From the NCBI RefSeq assembly GCF_003002825.1, contig NZ_PVTE01000023.1, positions 30,009-94,008 on the forward strand: a DNA stretch of 64,000 nt. The letters are read 5' to 3'. Origin of the DNA: Spirosoma oryzae (GTDB lineage: Bacteria > Bacteroidota > Bacteroidia > Cytophagales > Spirosomataceae). How positions within the stretch are numbered: position 1 is the first letter of the stretch; the number at the start of each line of letters is the position of its first letter. A program made the position numbers and the translations under genes. Under the pieces are notes generated by a model, which made no database searches, was not told the DNA's origin, and was given only the letters and a program-made list of their open reading frames with translations. Positions 51,292 through 60,305 of the stretch are shown here, piece by piece.

Positions 51292-52533
51292 ATGGATCTA
51301 TCCATCAATCGCTCCCGGCTGTTTGTTGCCAGCTGCTTTGCGATCATCACTACGGCCATGGCATTCGCGATCCGGGCGGGCGTCCTGACTCAACTGGGTG
51401 CAGAGTTTAACCTGTCCGCCAAGGAACTGGGCTACGTGAATCAGATGGCGTTCCTGGGTTTCCCTATCGCGATGATTTTCGGCGGGCCACTGTACAATGT
51501 CATCGGGCCGAAACGCATTGCCTGGGTAGCGTTTGTGGCGCACGTACTGGGTCTGGTACTGACGATCACGGCCACCGGTTTCTGGAGCCTGCTGATTTCT
51601 ACCTTCTTCGTCGGTTTTGGTAACGGTACCGTTGAAGCAGCCTGTAACCCGATGGTGACGGACATGTACAGCGGCAACCAAACTACCAAAATGCTGAACC
51701 GCCTGCACATGTGGTTCCCCGGTGGTATCGTAATCGGTAGCCTGCTGTCGAAATTCATGACCGGTGCCAATCTGGGCTGGCAGCTGCAAATCGCGGCCAT
51801 CCTGATTCCGGCGGTTATTTACGCGTTCCTTTTCCTGGGTCAGCAATTCCCGGCCAGCAAGGCAGAGGGTGCTTCGTCGACGGGTGGTAACCTCAAGGCA
51901 ATGGCGTCTCCGCTGTACCTGTTCATGCTGGTCTGCATGGCGCTGACGGCTATTTCCGAGTTCGGTCCCGAGCAGTGGATCGACCCAATCATGAAAAACG
52001 CGGGTGCTGACCCGATGATTATTCTGGCACTGGTAACGGGTCTGATGGCCGTTGGTCGGTTCTTCGCCGGTCCGATCGTTCATAGCCTGAACCCAACGGG
52101 TGTTCTGTGGGGCTCGTCGATCATGGCCGCACTGGGTATCTACCTGCTGGGCAATGCAACGGGCGGCATGGTCTACCTGTCGGCTATCGTGTTCGCCATC
52201 GGCGTCTGCTATTTCTGGCCAACCATGCTGGGCTTTGTCGCTGAATACATCCCCAAGTCGGGTGCCTTCGGCCTCTCGATCATGGGCGGTATGGGTATGT
52301 TCGCTACGTCGATTTTCCAGCCGGTTATCGGTGGCTGGCTCGATCAGGAAGCGTCGAAGCGGGGGCTGACGGCCGAAACCGCTGATCTGGCTACCGGTCA
52401 GGCTACGCTGGGGCATATGGTCATTTTCCCGCTGATTCTGATTGTCGCGTTTGGTGTGCTGTTCTTCGTGATGCGCAACCGCAAGCCCGATCATGCTAAC
52501 GACATGGTTGCCGCCAGTCAGCCGCAACTGTAA
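51292..52533 (+). CDS. MFS transporter, probable sugar/proton symporter
   Basis: A 413-residue inner-membrane protein with twelve hydrophobic segments (for example LFVASCFAIITTAMAFAIRA and FPIAMIFGGPLYNVIGPKRI, the latter a motif A variant). A small-residue-rich helix (STFFVGFGNGTVEAACNPMV) with NGTVEA/NP resembles the FucP-like sugar symporter group. The divergent position next to an isomerase and two sugar-type dehydrogenases makes it the likely uptake system for their substrate (inference). Codon use is strongly biased, suggesting good expression. A terminator follows 22 bases after the stop. Confidence 0.88.
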   Translation: MDLSINRSRLFVASCFAIITTAMAFAIRAGVLTQLGAEFNLSAKELGYVNQMAFLGFPIAMIFGGPLYNVIGPKRIAWVAFVAHVLGLVLTITATGFWSLLISTFFVGFGNGTVEAACNPMVTDMYSGNQTTKMLNRLHMWFPGGIVIGSLLSKFMTGANLGWQLQIAAILIPAVIYAFLFLGQQFPASKAEGASSTGGNLKAMASPLYLFMLVCMALTAISEFGPEQWIDPIMKNAGADPMIILALVTGLMAVGRFFAGPIVHSLNPTGVLWGSSIMAALGIYLLGNATGGMVYLSAIVFAIGVCYFWPTMLGFVAEYIPKSGAFGLSIMGGMGMFATSIFQPVIGGWLDQEASKRGLTAETADLATGQATLGHMVIFPLILIVAFGVLFFVMRNRKPDHANDMVAASQPQL

Positions 52534-52555
52534 GTACCCTTACGCATAACCTACC

Positions 52556-52588
52556 AGCCCCGCTGTCTGACGATAGCGGGGCTTTTTT
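52556..52588 (+). terminator. Rho-independent terminator after the MFS gene
   Basis: AGCCCCGCT (52556-52564) pairs with AGCGGGGCT (52575-52583) and is followed by TTTTTG. Confidence 0.88.
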
Positions 52589-52594
52589 GTTTGG

Positions 52595-52766
52595 TGTAGC
52601 GTGGACCGATTCGTCGGACCGGGCCAGGCCCACTTTCGCCGACAGCCGCTTTGTAGCCCAGACTGGTCCGCCAGCCGTAGACCTGCGCCGGCGGCCACGC
52701 GGTGGTCGCCACGCGGTGGTCGCCACGCGGTGGTCGCCACCGTGGCGCGGATCGGTCCAGGCTACA
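52595..52766. repeat. TGTAGC-type inverted element with a 14-bp tandem repeat inside
   Basis: TGTAGCGTGGACC (52595-52607) pairs with GGTCCAGGCTACA (52754-52766). Inside, the 14-mer GCCACGCGGTGGTC occurs three times in tandem (52694-52735); each copy is itself nearly palindromic. TTTGTAGCCCAGACTGGTCC near 52650 is an inner half-copy. The remaining 158 bases up to the DUF1800 start hold AT-rich DNA and no gene. Confidence 0.85.
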
Positions 52767-52924
52767 AAGCGGTTTCTGCTAACAGGCTATGAAGCGTATC
52801 GCTTATTTCCCGTTAAAAGCCTATTAAATCACTGATTATCAATCCGTATTTAATCAGACCGACTCCTCTTTTTAGTGTCTTTGTAATACGGTTCGTTTCG
52901 ACGCACCTACTAACCCAGCACATC

Positions 52925-54475
52925 ATGGCTCTGCTTGATCCGTTCACCCAACCGTTAACGTCGGCGCAGCTCAGTTACCTACTCCGACGCGCCACCTTCG
53001 GTCCGACGCCCGATCAGCTTAAATCGCTGACCGGGCAGACAGCCGCGCAGGTCGTGTCGGCCTTACTGGCTGACCGCGCCACACCCGCTCCACCGCTCAA
53101 TCCAACGACCAATAAAACCTTTGTTGACCAGCCGTTCGATATGGTCAATGCCGGGAAGTTGCAGACCTACGTCAAAGCCTGGTGGGCCAATCAAATGCTC
53201 AATCAGCCGCTCGCGCTGCCCGAGAAAATGACGCTGTTCTGGTCGAACCACTTCGTCACCAACGACGCGACCGTCAACGATTATCGCTATATGTATCGGT
53301 ACAATGCCCTGCTTCGTCAGTACGCGCTGGGCAATTTCAAGACGTTTGTTATAGCGATTACGCAGGACCCGGCTATGCTGCGGTTCCTGAACGGCAACCA
53401 GAACGTAGCCGGTACGGCCAACGAAAACTACGCCCGCGAACTACAGGAACTGTTCACGACAGGTCGCAATGGCGGCTATACCGAAGACGATGTACGAGCG
53501 GCCGCCAAAGTACTCACCGGCTGGACTGACATCGGTTATCGCGACGTAACCTCGGCAGTTATCAGCACCGTATACAGGGCTAACAGACACGACGCCACGA
53601 CCAAAACGTTTTCAGCCGCTTATGCCAAAACGGTAATCCAGGGCCGGACGGGCGACACCGGTGGCCTTGCGGAGCTAAGCGATCTGGTCGACATGCTGCT
53701 GGCAAACCCCGAAACGCCCCGGTACATCTGTCGCAAGCTGTATCGCTGGTTCATCAATTCCGACATCACGGCCGACGTCGAATCCAACTTCATTCAGCCG
53801 CTGGCGCTGCTGTTTCAGAAGCGTAACTACGAGATCAAACCGGTCGTATCGGCGATGCTGCAAAGTCAGCACTTCTTCGATGAGACGCTGCGCGGAGCGG
53901 TTATCAAATCGCCAACGGACCTGGTTGTCGGCACGTTCCGCTTCTGGGGACTACAGGCACCCGACCCGTTGCAGAATCTGGCGGGTTTTTATCAGGTCGG
54001 GTCGTATATCTATGCCCGCATTCGGGAACAGCAGCAGGACATTCTAAATCCACCGAACGTGTTTGGCTGGACGCCCTACTACCAGACGGGCTACTACCAG
54101 CAGTGGATCAACTCGACTACGCTCGGCCTGCGTGGTTTCTTCGCCGATGCCCTGACGACAAATGCCCTGAAACTGAACAACAAACCCGTGGTGGATGTGT
54201 TGGCCTACGCCAAAACGCTGTCGACACCCAGCGACCCGGCGAAGCTGATCGGCGACTTAACCACGCAGTTGATGGGGGTTTCGTTTAACCAGTCACAGAC
54301 CGATTTCCTGACCGACACGGTATTGCTGAATTCGATTCCGCGCTACGAGTGGGCCGAGGAGTGGCTTGCCTACGTGGCCAGTCCGAACGACGCCACCAAA
54401 AAACAAGCGGTTCAGCTCAAACTAACCGCGCTGCTCCAGTACCTCTTCCGTATGGCCGAGTATCAGGTAATTTAA
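52925..54475 (+). CDS. DUF1800 family protein
   Basis: A 516-residue protein of the DUF1800 family. Diagnostic text is LSYLLRRATFGPTPDQLKSL near the start, PLALPEKMTLFWSNHFVT, NYARELQELFTTGRNGGYTE and LNPPNVFGWTPYYQTGYYQQ. The family almost always occurs next to DUF1501, as here, and the pair is thought to act in the envelope; the biochemical role is unknown. I see no clear signal peptide, which is unusual if it acts outside. The DUF1501 gene begins 82 bases downstream, across a palindromic repeat. Confidence 0.9.
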   Translation: MALLDPFTQPLTSAQLSYLLRRATFGPTPDQLKSLTGQTAAQVVSALLADRATPAPPLNPTTNKTFVDQPFDMVNAGKLQTYVKAWWANQMLNQPLALPEKMTLFWSNHFVTNDATVNDYRYMYRYNALLRQYALGNFKTFVIAITQDPAMLRFLNGNQNVAGTANENYARELQELFTTGRNGGYTEDDVRAAAKVLTGWTDIGYRDVTSAVISTVYRANRHDATTKTFSAAYAKTVIQGRTGDTGGLAELSDLVDMLLANPETPRYICRKLYRWFINSDITADVESNFIQPLALLFQKRNYEIKPVVSAMLQSQHFFDETLRGAVIKSPTDLVVGTFRFWGLQAPDPLQNLAGFYQVGSYIYARIREQQQDILNPPNVFGWTPYYQTGYYQQWINSTTLGLRGFFADALTTNALKLNNKPVVDVLAYAKTLSTPSDPAKLIGDLTTQLMGVSFNQSQTDFLTDTVLLNSIPRYEWAEEWLAYVASPNDATKKQAVQLKLTALLQYLFRMAEYQVI

Positions 54476-54555
54476 TTGTGAATGAGCGATTGAGCGAATT
54501 AGCGAATAACCAAGCATTCACTCAATCACTCATTCGCTAATTCACTCATTACTTT
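54476..54555. repeat. GAGCGAATTAG-type inverted repeat (empty copy)
   Basis: TGAATGAGCGATTGAGCGAA with TTAGCGAAT forms an imperfect hairpin with ATTCACTCAATCACTCATTC followed by GCTAATTCACTCATT. It is the same family as the flanks of the two four-helix genes but encloses no gene. It begins directly at the DUF1800 stop and ends before the DUF1501 start. Confidence 0.8.
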
Positions 54556-54557
54556 TC

Positions 54558-56126
54558 ATGAAACGTCGTAACTTCTTACAATACGCAGCGTCGTCGCTGG
54601 TGCTGCCGGTGCTGATCGATGGCTTTGGGGCGCGGGCCTATGCGCGGCCGTCGTCGTTCGTGCAGTCGCTGGTCGATCTGGCGGCCCAGATCGACCGGGT
54701 GCTGGTTATCATTCAGTTACAGGGGGGTAATGACGGGCTGAACACGGTCATTCCGCTCGACCAGATGAGCGTATATACCTCGCCTGCGTTTCGGAAAAAT
54801 ATCGCCATTCCGGAAGGCAAGGCGCTTCGCCTGAAAAACTACGAAGGGACCGGTCTGCACCCGGCTATGACGGGCATGCAGCAGTTGTTCAACGACGGGC
54901 GACTGAGCATCGTACAAGGGGTCTCCTACCCAACGCCGAATTTCTCGCACTTCCGGGCCAGTGACATCTGGATGACAGCCGTCGACGCCAATCAGACGGC
55001 CACGTCGGGCTGGGCGGGCCGTTACCTGAACAACCGCTATCCCGGTTACCCCGATGCTTACCCATCGACTAGTATGCCCGACCCGCCGGCTATTCAGATT
55101 GGCTATATCACGGCGACGACCCTGCTGGGGCCCACCGAGTCGATGGCGATTGTGCTACAGGACCCCGATACCTTTGCCCGGCTCGTTGGTGACAAACCCA
55201 ATGCGCCGGCGAGTGGCCTTTCGGGCTACGCCGGGCAGCAGATCGACTTCATCCGGCAGCAGCAGGCCAGCTCGGTCAGCTACGCCGGTCAGATCAAAAC
55301 GGCGGCTTCGAAAGGAAAAAATATAGCCACATACCCAACGTCGAACGCGCTGGCCGATCAGTTGAAAATCATTGCCCGGCTAATCAGCGGTGGACTACAA
55401 ACAAAGGTATACTACGTCACGATGGGGGGCTTCGACAACCACGCCAATCAGGTGGTTGCCACCGACACGACAACCGGCACCCACGCCAACCTGCTTAAAA
55501 ACCTGTCGGATGCGGTTGCGGCCTTTCAGAACGACCTGACCCAGCTCAAAGTCGATGATCGGGTAGCGGGGATGACGTTCTCGGAGTTTGGCCGACGGGC
55601 TATTTCCAATGGCAGCTACGGTACCGATCACGGTACGTCGGCCCCCATGTTCGTGTTTGGGTCAGGGGTAAAAACGGCGATGATTGGCAAAAACCCCAGC
55701 CTGACCGATCTGGACAACAATAACCTGAAAATGCAAACGGACTTTCGGCAGGTGTACGCGGCTATTCTGAAAGACTGGTTCGGTACCACCGTCAGCGCCG
55801 AGTCCACGACGATCTTTCGCGACTTCGCTGCGGCTCCCATTTTTCAGCGGGTCACGACAACGTCGGAGTCGGCGTCATCCGATGATGGGGTGCGGCTGTA
55901 TCCCAACCCGGCAGCCAGCGACGTGGTGCTCGAAGCCGACTCGCTACCGGCGGCTCTTACCTCGGTGCAGATGACAGATATGCAGGGGCGTCTGCTGATG
56001 CTCAGCGCGTCGGCCTCGGCGGGTGCATTGCGCTTCAACGTGGGCAGTTTGCCGCAGGGTCAGTATATCGTTCACGTCGGTACGCAACAGGGTGTTATCA
56101 ACAAACGACTGATCGTTGCCCGGTAA
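54558..56126 (+). CDS. DUF1501 family protein with Tat-like signal and type IX sorting tail
   Basis: A 522-residue exported protein of the DUF1501 family, related in fold to alkaline phosphatase/sulfatase. The N-terminus MKRRNFLQYAASSLVLPVLI has a twin-arginine pattern (RRNFL). Family features include VIIQLQGGNDGLNTVIPL, HPAMTGMQQLFNDGRLSIVQ and TFSEFGRRAISNGSYGTDHG. Residues about 438-522 are a type IX secretion C-terminal domain (RLYPNPAASDVVLEAD, MTDMQGRLL, LPQGQYIVHV...KRLIV), so the protein should be delivered to the cell surface. It pairs with the upstream DUF1800 gene. Having a Tat signal and a type IX tail together implies folded export followed by surface secretion. Confidence 0.9.
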   Translation: MKRRNFLQYAASSLVLPVLIDGFGARAYARPSSFVQSLVDLAAQIDRVLVIIQLQGGNDGLNTVIPLDQMSVYTSPAFRKNIAIPEGKALRLKNYEGTGLHPAMTGMQQLFNDGRLSIVQGVSYPTPNFSHFRASDIWMTAVDANQTATSGWAGRYLNNRYPGYPDAYPSTSMPDPPAIQIGYITATTLLGPTESMAIVLQDPDTFARLVGDKPNAPASGLSGYAGQQIDFIRQQQASSVSYAGQIKTAASKGKNIATYPTSNALADQLKIIARLISGGLQTKVYYVTMGGFDNHANQVVATDTTTGTHANLLKNLSDAVAAFQNDLTQLKVDDRVAGMTFSEFGRRAISNGSYGTDHGTSAPMFVFGSGVKTAMIGKNPSLTDLDNNNLKMQTDFRQVYAAILKDWFGTTVSAESTTIFRDFAAAPIFQRVTTTSESASSDDGVRLYPNPAASDVVLEADSLPAALTSVQMTDMQGRLLMLSASASAGALRFNVGSLPQGQYIVHVGTQQGVINKRLIVAR

Positions 56127-56135
56127 GGGTTCACT

Positions 56136-56213
56136 CACGGCAACGGCCATCTCACCCCCGGCCCCTCTCCTATTTTTGGGAGCGTGGCTGGGGGTGAGAT
56201 GGCCGTTGCCGTG
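56136..56213. terminator. Long bidirectional hairpin between convergent genes
   Basis: A perfect 24-bp stem (56136-56159 with 56190-56213) encloses 30 bases. It separates the DUF1501 gene from the convergent GH63-like gene and probably terminates both. Confidence 0.8.
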
Positions 56214-56227
56214 GGGGTAACCACTAC

Positions 56228-58867
56228 TTACATACACGTAATCAGCGCCGTCCAGCCGGTCTGATGACTGGCACCCAGGCCGCGCGACGTATCGCCGTCG
56301 AAGTGCTCGTAGTACAGAATCAGGTCGTTGAAGTGCGGGTTGTTGGCGTAGATCTTATCAGTTCCATTTAGCGGCCGCAGGCCGTTTTCACCCCGCCGGA
56401 AGATCGACCACATCCGGTCAGCCAGGAAACCGGCGGCATCGCTCATGTCGCCTTTGTTGTCGCTACCGAATGGCAGGGCAACTTCCACTTTATCGCCATA
56501 ATAGCCGCCAAACGTTTGCAAGGCCTTGTAGATAAAGAAGTTCATGGGAAACCAGACCGGTCCGCGCCAGTTAGAGTTACCACCGTACATGTTCGAATCC
56601 GACTCGCCCGGTGTGTAGTGTATCTCGTGCACCTCACCATCGATCTCCATCTCGTAAGGTTTCTCGTAAGCCTTCGACAACGAGCGAATGCCACCCGGTG
56701 CCAGCAGTTCGGCTTCTGAGAACAGGAAGGTATTCAGTCGGCGGAGTTGGTCGGCGCTGAGCAGGGCGAACAGAATCGAATCGCGCTCGGGATTGTCGTT
56801 GATGACGCAGTAGCACAGATCGTCGTTGGGCGGGTGATTCGCGAATTTGATTACGCGTTCGTAGAAGTCCGGTAGTTTCTTCGCTACCTCCCGTTCGAGG
56901 GTCATGACCGCGAAGATGTTTGCCAGCCCCACCATCGACCGCAACGGAATTGGGATCTGCTGGCCGTCGGGCATGTGCAGAACGTCGTAGGAGAACCCGT
57001 TGTCGCTTTCCGGATCGTTTTCATCAACCCAAAGTTTGGATACGCGTTCCAATGCGCTGCTGATTCGGAAGTAATGCTCCAGATAATAACAGGCCAGCGG
57101 TTCAAATGTAGCCTGGTCATCCTGCGCCAGTTCGACAGCAATACGCATCATGTATAAGGTGTACGTCGCCATCCAGGCGGTCGCATCGGCCTGATCGAGA
57201 TCGCCACCACCGGGAATTTCTTCCTGCCGGTCGAACAGGCTGATGTTATCCAGACCCAGAAAGCCGCCCTTGAATAAGCCATCGTTTTTCCCGCTGACCT
57301 GTGTCGTCCACCACTCGTAGTTGGGTCGCAACCGCTCGAACATGGTCGACAAGAACTCGTAGTCTTTCTTACCCGTCAGTTGCTGTTCCTGCACGTAAAA
57401 CAACCAGCTGATGGCTGCGCGCAATGGTGGGTTGTTGGCCGAGAAATCCCATTCGTACGCCGGGAGACGCCCGTCAGACGATTGGTACTGCGGATCAGCA
57501 TGTAAGTAAAGCTGATGCTTGGCAAATCCCAGATCGATCGGTTCGACGGCAATTGCCTGAAATGCCTGATCCCAGGCGGCAAACCACGGATACTCCCACT
57601 TGTCGGGCATAATCATGATGTGCTCTGCGTTCAGGTGCTGCCAATCGGCGTTGCGACCCTGCCAGCGTTCGGGGGGCGGTGGTGGCGCGCCGGGGTCACC
57701 TTCCAGCCAGCGCCGGACGTTGTATTTGTAATACTGCTTCGACCACATCAGCCCGGCCCAGGCCTGCCGCTTGATCTGCGCATCGGCGGGTGTGTTTCCC
57801 TTTGTCAGATGCGCGTAGAAATCATCGGCCTCCTGTATGCGTGTCTCGAACACGCTGTCAAACTCCGCGCCCAGCGGGTCGGCCGTCTCATTCTGACTGA
57901 GCCGTAACCGGATTTCGACCGATTGGCCGGCCTCGATGTTCAGCGCGTAGACCGGTGCGCATTTCGTACCCGTCGGCTGCTCATCAAACGGCGATAGCTT
58001 ACCCGACGTAATAGCATCATGAAACGCATCTTTTACGAACGGTGAATCGTTTGTTTCGCCGAAAACGCGCTCGCGGTTCGTTTCGTTTTCGGTCATCAAC
58101 ACCGCGTCGGGTGCCTGAAAACTGAGCACGTAGTCGCCAAGCCGTTCGTGGTGCGCCCGTACCTGCTGCACGCCGTCCGTGGTCGATTCGATCCGCTGAA
58201 TCCAGGGTTTGCCTTCCTCCTCCTGCCACGACCACCGGTTGCGAAACCAAAGCGTCGGCAACAGATGTAACGGTGCGGCTTCGCTGGCGCGATTGTATAT
58301 CGTCAGCCGAATCAGTATATCGTCGATGCCGTCCTTGGCGTATTCGACCTGAACGTCGAAATAACGATCATCATTGAACAGACCGGTGTCAAGCAGTTCG
58401 TATTCCAGATCTGTCAGCCCCCGTTCATCGTTCTTGCGTACCAGTTTATCGTACGGAAATTCTGTCTGCGCATACTTGTACAGCATCTTCATGTACGAGT
58501 GGGTCGGCGTGTTATCGAGGTAGTAATACAACTCCTTGACGTCCTCACCGTGGTTGCCCTGTGCATTCGACAGGCCAAACATGCGCTCTTTCAGAAACGG
58601 ATCTTTGCCGTTCCAGAGCGACAAGGCAAAACAGAGCGTTTGTTTTTCGTCGGAGATCCCGGCAAGGCCATCCTCTCCCCATCGATAGGTCCGCATCCGG
58701 GCGTGTTCGTGCGGAAACGCGTCCCAGGCTTCACCTTCGGCCGTGTAATCTTCGCGGACGGTTCCCCACTGTCGTTCGCTCAGGTAAGGGCCCCATTTGT
58801 ACCACTGTTCTTCGTTATGCCACTGCTTCTCCAGCCGCTGTTGCTCAATCGTTCTATTGTCGTTCAT
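56228..58867 (-). CDS. GH63-like glucosidase (MGH1-type)
   Basis: An 879-residue cytoplasmic protein of the mannosyl-oligosaccharide glucosidase-like group (GH63, PF22422-type). The N-terminal beta-sandwich starts KWGPYLSERQWGTVREDYTA and contains GISDEKQTLCFALSLWNGKD. The (alpha/alpha)6 barrel includes YPWFAAWDQAFQAIAVEPID, GGFLGLDNISLFDRQEEIPG and SNWRGPVWFPMNFFIYKALQ, blocks that hold the acidic residues of the active site in this family. The bacterial members likely cut alpha-glucosidic or mannosyl-glycerate-like compounds. No signal peptide. It is convergent with the DUF1501 gene and flanked by repeats on both sides. Confidence 0.85.
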   Translation of the reverse strand: MNDNRTIEQQRLEKQWHNEEQWYKWGPYLSERQWGTVREDYTAEGEAWDAFPHEHARMRTYRWGEDGLAGISDEKQTLCFALSLWNGKDPFLKERMFGLSNAQGNHGEDVKELYYYLDNTPTHSYMKMLYKYAQTEFPYDKLVRKNDERGLTDLEYELLDTGLFNDDRYFDVQVEYAKDGIDDILIRLTIYNRASEAAPLHLLPTLWFRNRWSWQEEEGKPWIQRIESTTDGVQQVRAHHERLGDYVLSFQAPDAVLMTENETNRERVFGETNDSPFVKDAFHDAITSGKLSPFDEQPTGTKCAPVYALNIEAGQSVEIRLRLSQNETADPLGAEFDSVFETRIQEADDFYAHLTKGNTPADAQIKRQAWAGLMWSKQYYKYNVRRWLEGDPGAPPPPPERWQGRNADWQHLNAEHIMIMPDKWEYPWFAAWDQAFQAIAVEPIDLGFAKHQLYLHADPQYQSSDGRLPAYEWDFSANNPPLRAAISWLFYVQEQQLTGKKDYEFLSTMFERLRPNYEWWTTQVSGKNDGLFKGGFLGLDNISLFDRQEEIPGGGDLDQADATAWMATYTLYMMRIAVELAQDDQATFEPLACYYLEHYFRISSALERVSKLWVDENDPESDNGFSYDVLHMPDGQQIPIPLRSMVGLANIFAVMTLEREVAKKLPDFYERVIKFANHPPNDDLCYCVINDNPERDSILFALLSADQLRRLNTFLFSEAELLAPGGIRSLSKAYEKPYEMEIDGEVHEIHYTPGESDSNMYGGNSNWRGPVWFPMNFFIYKALQTFGGYYGDKVEVALPFGSDNKGDMSDAAGFLADRMWSIFRRGENGLRPLNGTDKIYANNPHFNDLILYYEHFDGDTSRGLGASHQTGWTALITCM

Positions 58868-58914
58868 CGGGTATGCATTCTGTTTACTGCTCTCAATCAG
58901 GGGGATGTATCATG

Positions 58915-59033
58915 TGTAGCCTGGACCGGTCCGCCGGCGCGGGTCCACGTCCGGGTGGGCGCGTAGCGACCTGTTGGCTAGCGCCTGCATGAATTGCCCT
59001 GACGGGCACCCGGACGTGGACGTCCAGGCTACA
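58915..59033. repeat. TGTAGCCTGGACC-type inverted element
   Basis: TGTAGCCTGGACC (from 58915) pairs with GTCCAGGCTACA ending at 59033. Inner CCACGTCCGGGTG pairs with CACCCGGACGTGG. It is a third copy of the element at 34638 and ends 9 bases before the stop of the LLM oxidoreductase. Confidence 0.85.
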
Positions 59034-59042
59034 CGGCTGTCT

Positions 59043-59999
59043 TTACACTAGTTTGGGTAATACGTTTTCGCCAAAGGCATCGATGAACGGCTCCTGGTCG
59101 CGGTTGACATTGTGTAGCGACATCTGCTCGAAGCCCATTGCCTTGTATTCCAGCAACCAGTCGAGGTGCTGATTCAGGTCCGATGAGATACGTACCTGCT
59201 CTTCGAAGGCCTTTTCGTTGACCATCGATCCGGCATCATCGAAGTGGCCGGGCATGCGCAATTCGGTCATGACACTGTTGGGATATACATTGCCACGCCA
59301 TTGTTCGAGGGCACCGGAACGGGCCTTTTCCTTATCGGGGTCGTACGACAACTGCACCTTCAGAAACATCGGCTTACCCGAGCCGCCCCCCTGCCGGAAG
59401 GCATCGATCACTTCCTGCAATTCGGCAACCGGTCGGGACGTCGTTATGAGCGCATCGGCCCAGCTACCGACCCATTCGGCCGTCTTGGCCGTCACGGCAG
59501 CGCCGACGATCAGCGGCTTGATGGCCGGACGCGTGTACAACCGGGCCTCGTCGACCGTAACCAGCCCCCGGTGCGTCACCGTTTCGCCGTTCCAGAGCGC
59601 CCGGATGATGTCGACGCTTTCTCGCAAACGGGCGTTACGGTCGGCCTTGGATGGCCAGCGTTCGCCGTTGATGTGTTCGTTGAGGTATTGCCCCGTTCCG
59701 ACGGCGATCCAGAATCGTTCGGGAAACATATCGGCCAGCGTGGCAGCGGCCTGGGCGATAATCGCCGGATTGTAGCGTTGGCCCGGTGCATTAACGACCC
59801 CGAACGACAGCGACGTCGCCTGCAACGCTGCCCCCAACCAACTCCAGGCAAACCCACTTTCGCCCTGCTTATCGCTCCACGGATGGAAGTGGTCGGAGCA
59901 GGTGCCGGCCGTAAATCCGGCCTGTTCCGCTCGTTGTACAAGCCTTAATAAATCGCTGGGCTTGAATTGCTCATGCGAGGAGTGGTAGCCTATTTTCAT
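59043..59999 (-). CDS. LLM-class flavin-dependent oxidoreductase (TIGR03885-like)
   Basis: A 318-residue luciferase-like monooxygenase-fold protein. MKIGYHSSHEQFKPSDLLRL, the conserved GTCSDHFHPW near residue 32, FWIAVGTGQYLNEHINGERW and RLRESVDIIRALWNGE are typical of the LLM class using FMN or F420; the close match to the TIGR03885 pattern points to FMN. Substrate unknown. Cytoplasmic. It is divergent from the large ThuA fusion gene, with 306 bases between the starts. Confidence 0.82.
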   Translation of the reverse strand: MKIGYHSSHEQFKPSDLLRLVQRAEQAGFTAGTCSDHFHPWSDKQGESGFAWSWLGAALQATSLSFGVVNAPGQRYNPAIIAQAAATLADMFPERFWIAVGTGQYLNEHINGERWPSKADRNARLRESVDIIRALWNGETVTHRGLVTVDEARLYTRPAIKPLIVGAAVTAKTAEWVGSWADALITTSRPVAELQEVIDAFRQGGGSGKPMFLKVQLSYDPDKEKARSGALEQWRGNVYPNSVMTELRMPGHFDDAGSMVNEKAFEEQVRISSDLNQHLDWLLEYKAMGFEQMSLHNVNRDQEPFIDAFGENVLPKLV

Positions 60000-60305
60000 T
60001 CCTACTTTAATCGATTTTTAACCTATCAAGACTCGTATCAGCGAAATTGTTTGTCACTACATTCAAATTTGTCAGACTCATGTCGTCAGGTGGTTACTAA
60101 CTTATCAGCGAAACACCACTTACACAGCCCGGATACAGCTCGAATACAGCGCTGGAACGGGGCTGTTTATAGTAGAAAATGCTTATTCCACTCCTTTTGT
60201 AGGCAGCCCAGTCTGACCGTCAACACAGTCGCACGACGCGCGTATGGAAAGCCTTTTTGTGGCGGCTATCGCGCGTTATTTTGTCAATCCGTAAATTCTC
60301 ATTGT
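60000..60305 (+). promoter_or_regulatory. Divergent intergenic region between LLM and ThuA-fusion genes
   Basis: A 306-base gap without a supported gene; the frame of the fusion gene stays open through it from 59967, but the translation is not protein-like. TTTG (60256-60259) and TATTTTG (60277-60283), 17 bases apart, resemble the Bacteroidota -33/-7 boxes and lie 22 bases before the ATG at 60306. Confidence 0.35.

Noticed and set aside
51298..52527. 409-codon open frame antisense to the MFS transporter
   Set aside because: It mirrors the transporter frame, is rich in His, Gln and Arg, and has no protein-like domain; it is a by-product of codon bias on the other strand.
52694..52735. Tandem repeat considered as a CRISPR array
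   Set aside because: Units are 14 bases, directly adjacent with no spacers, and no cas genes are present.
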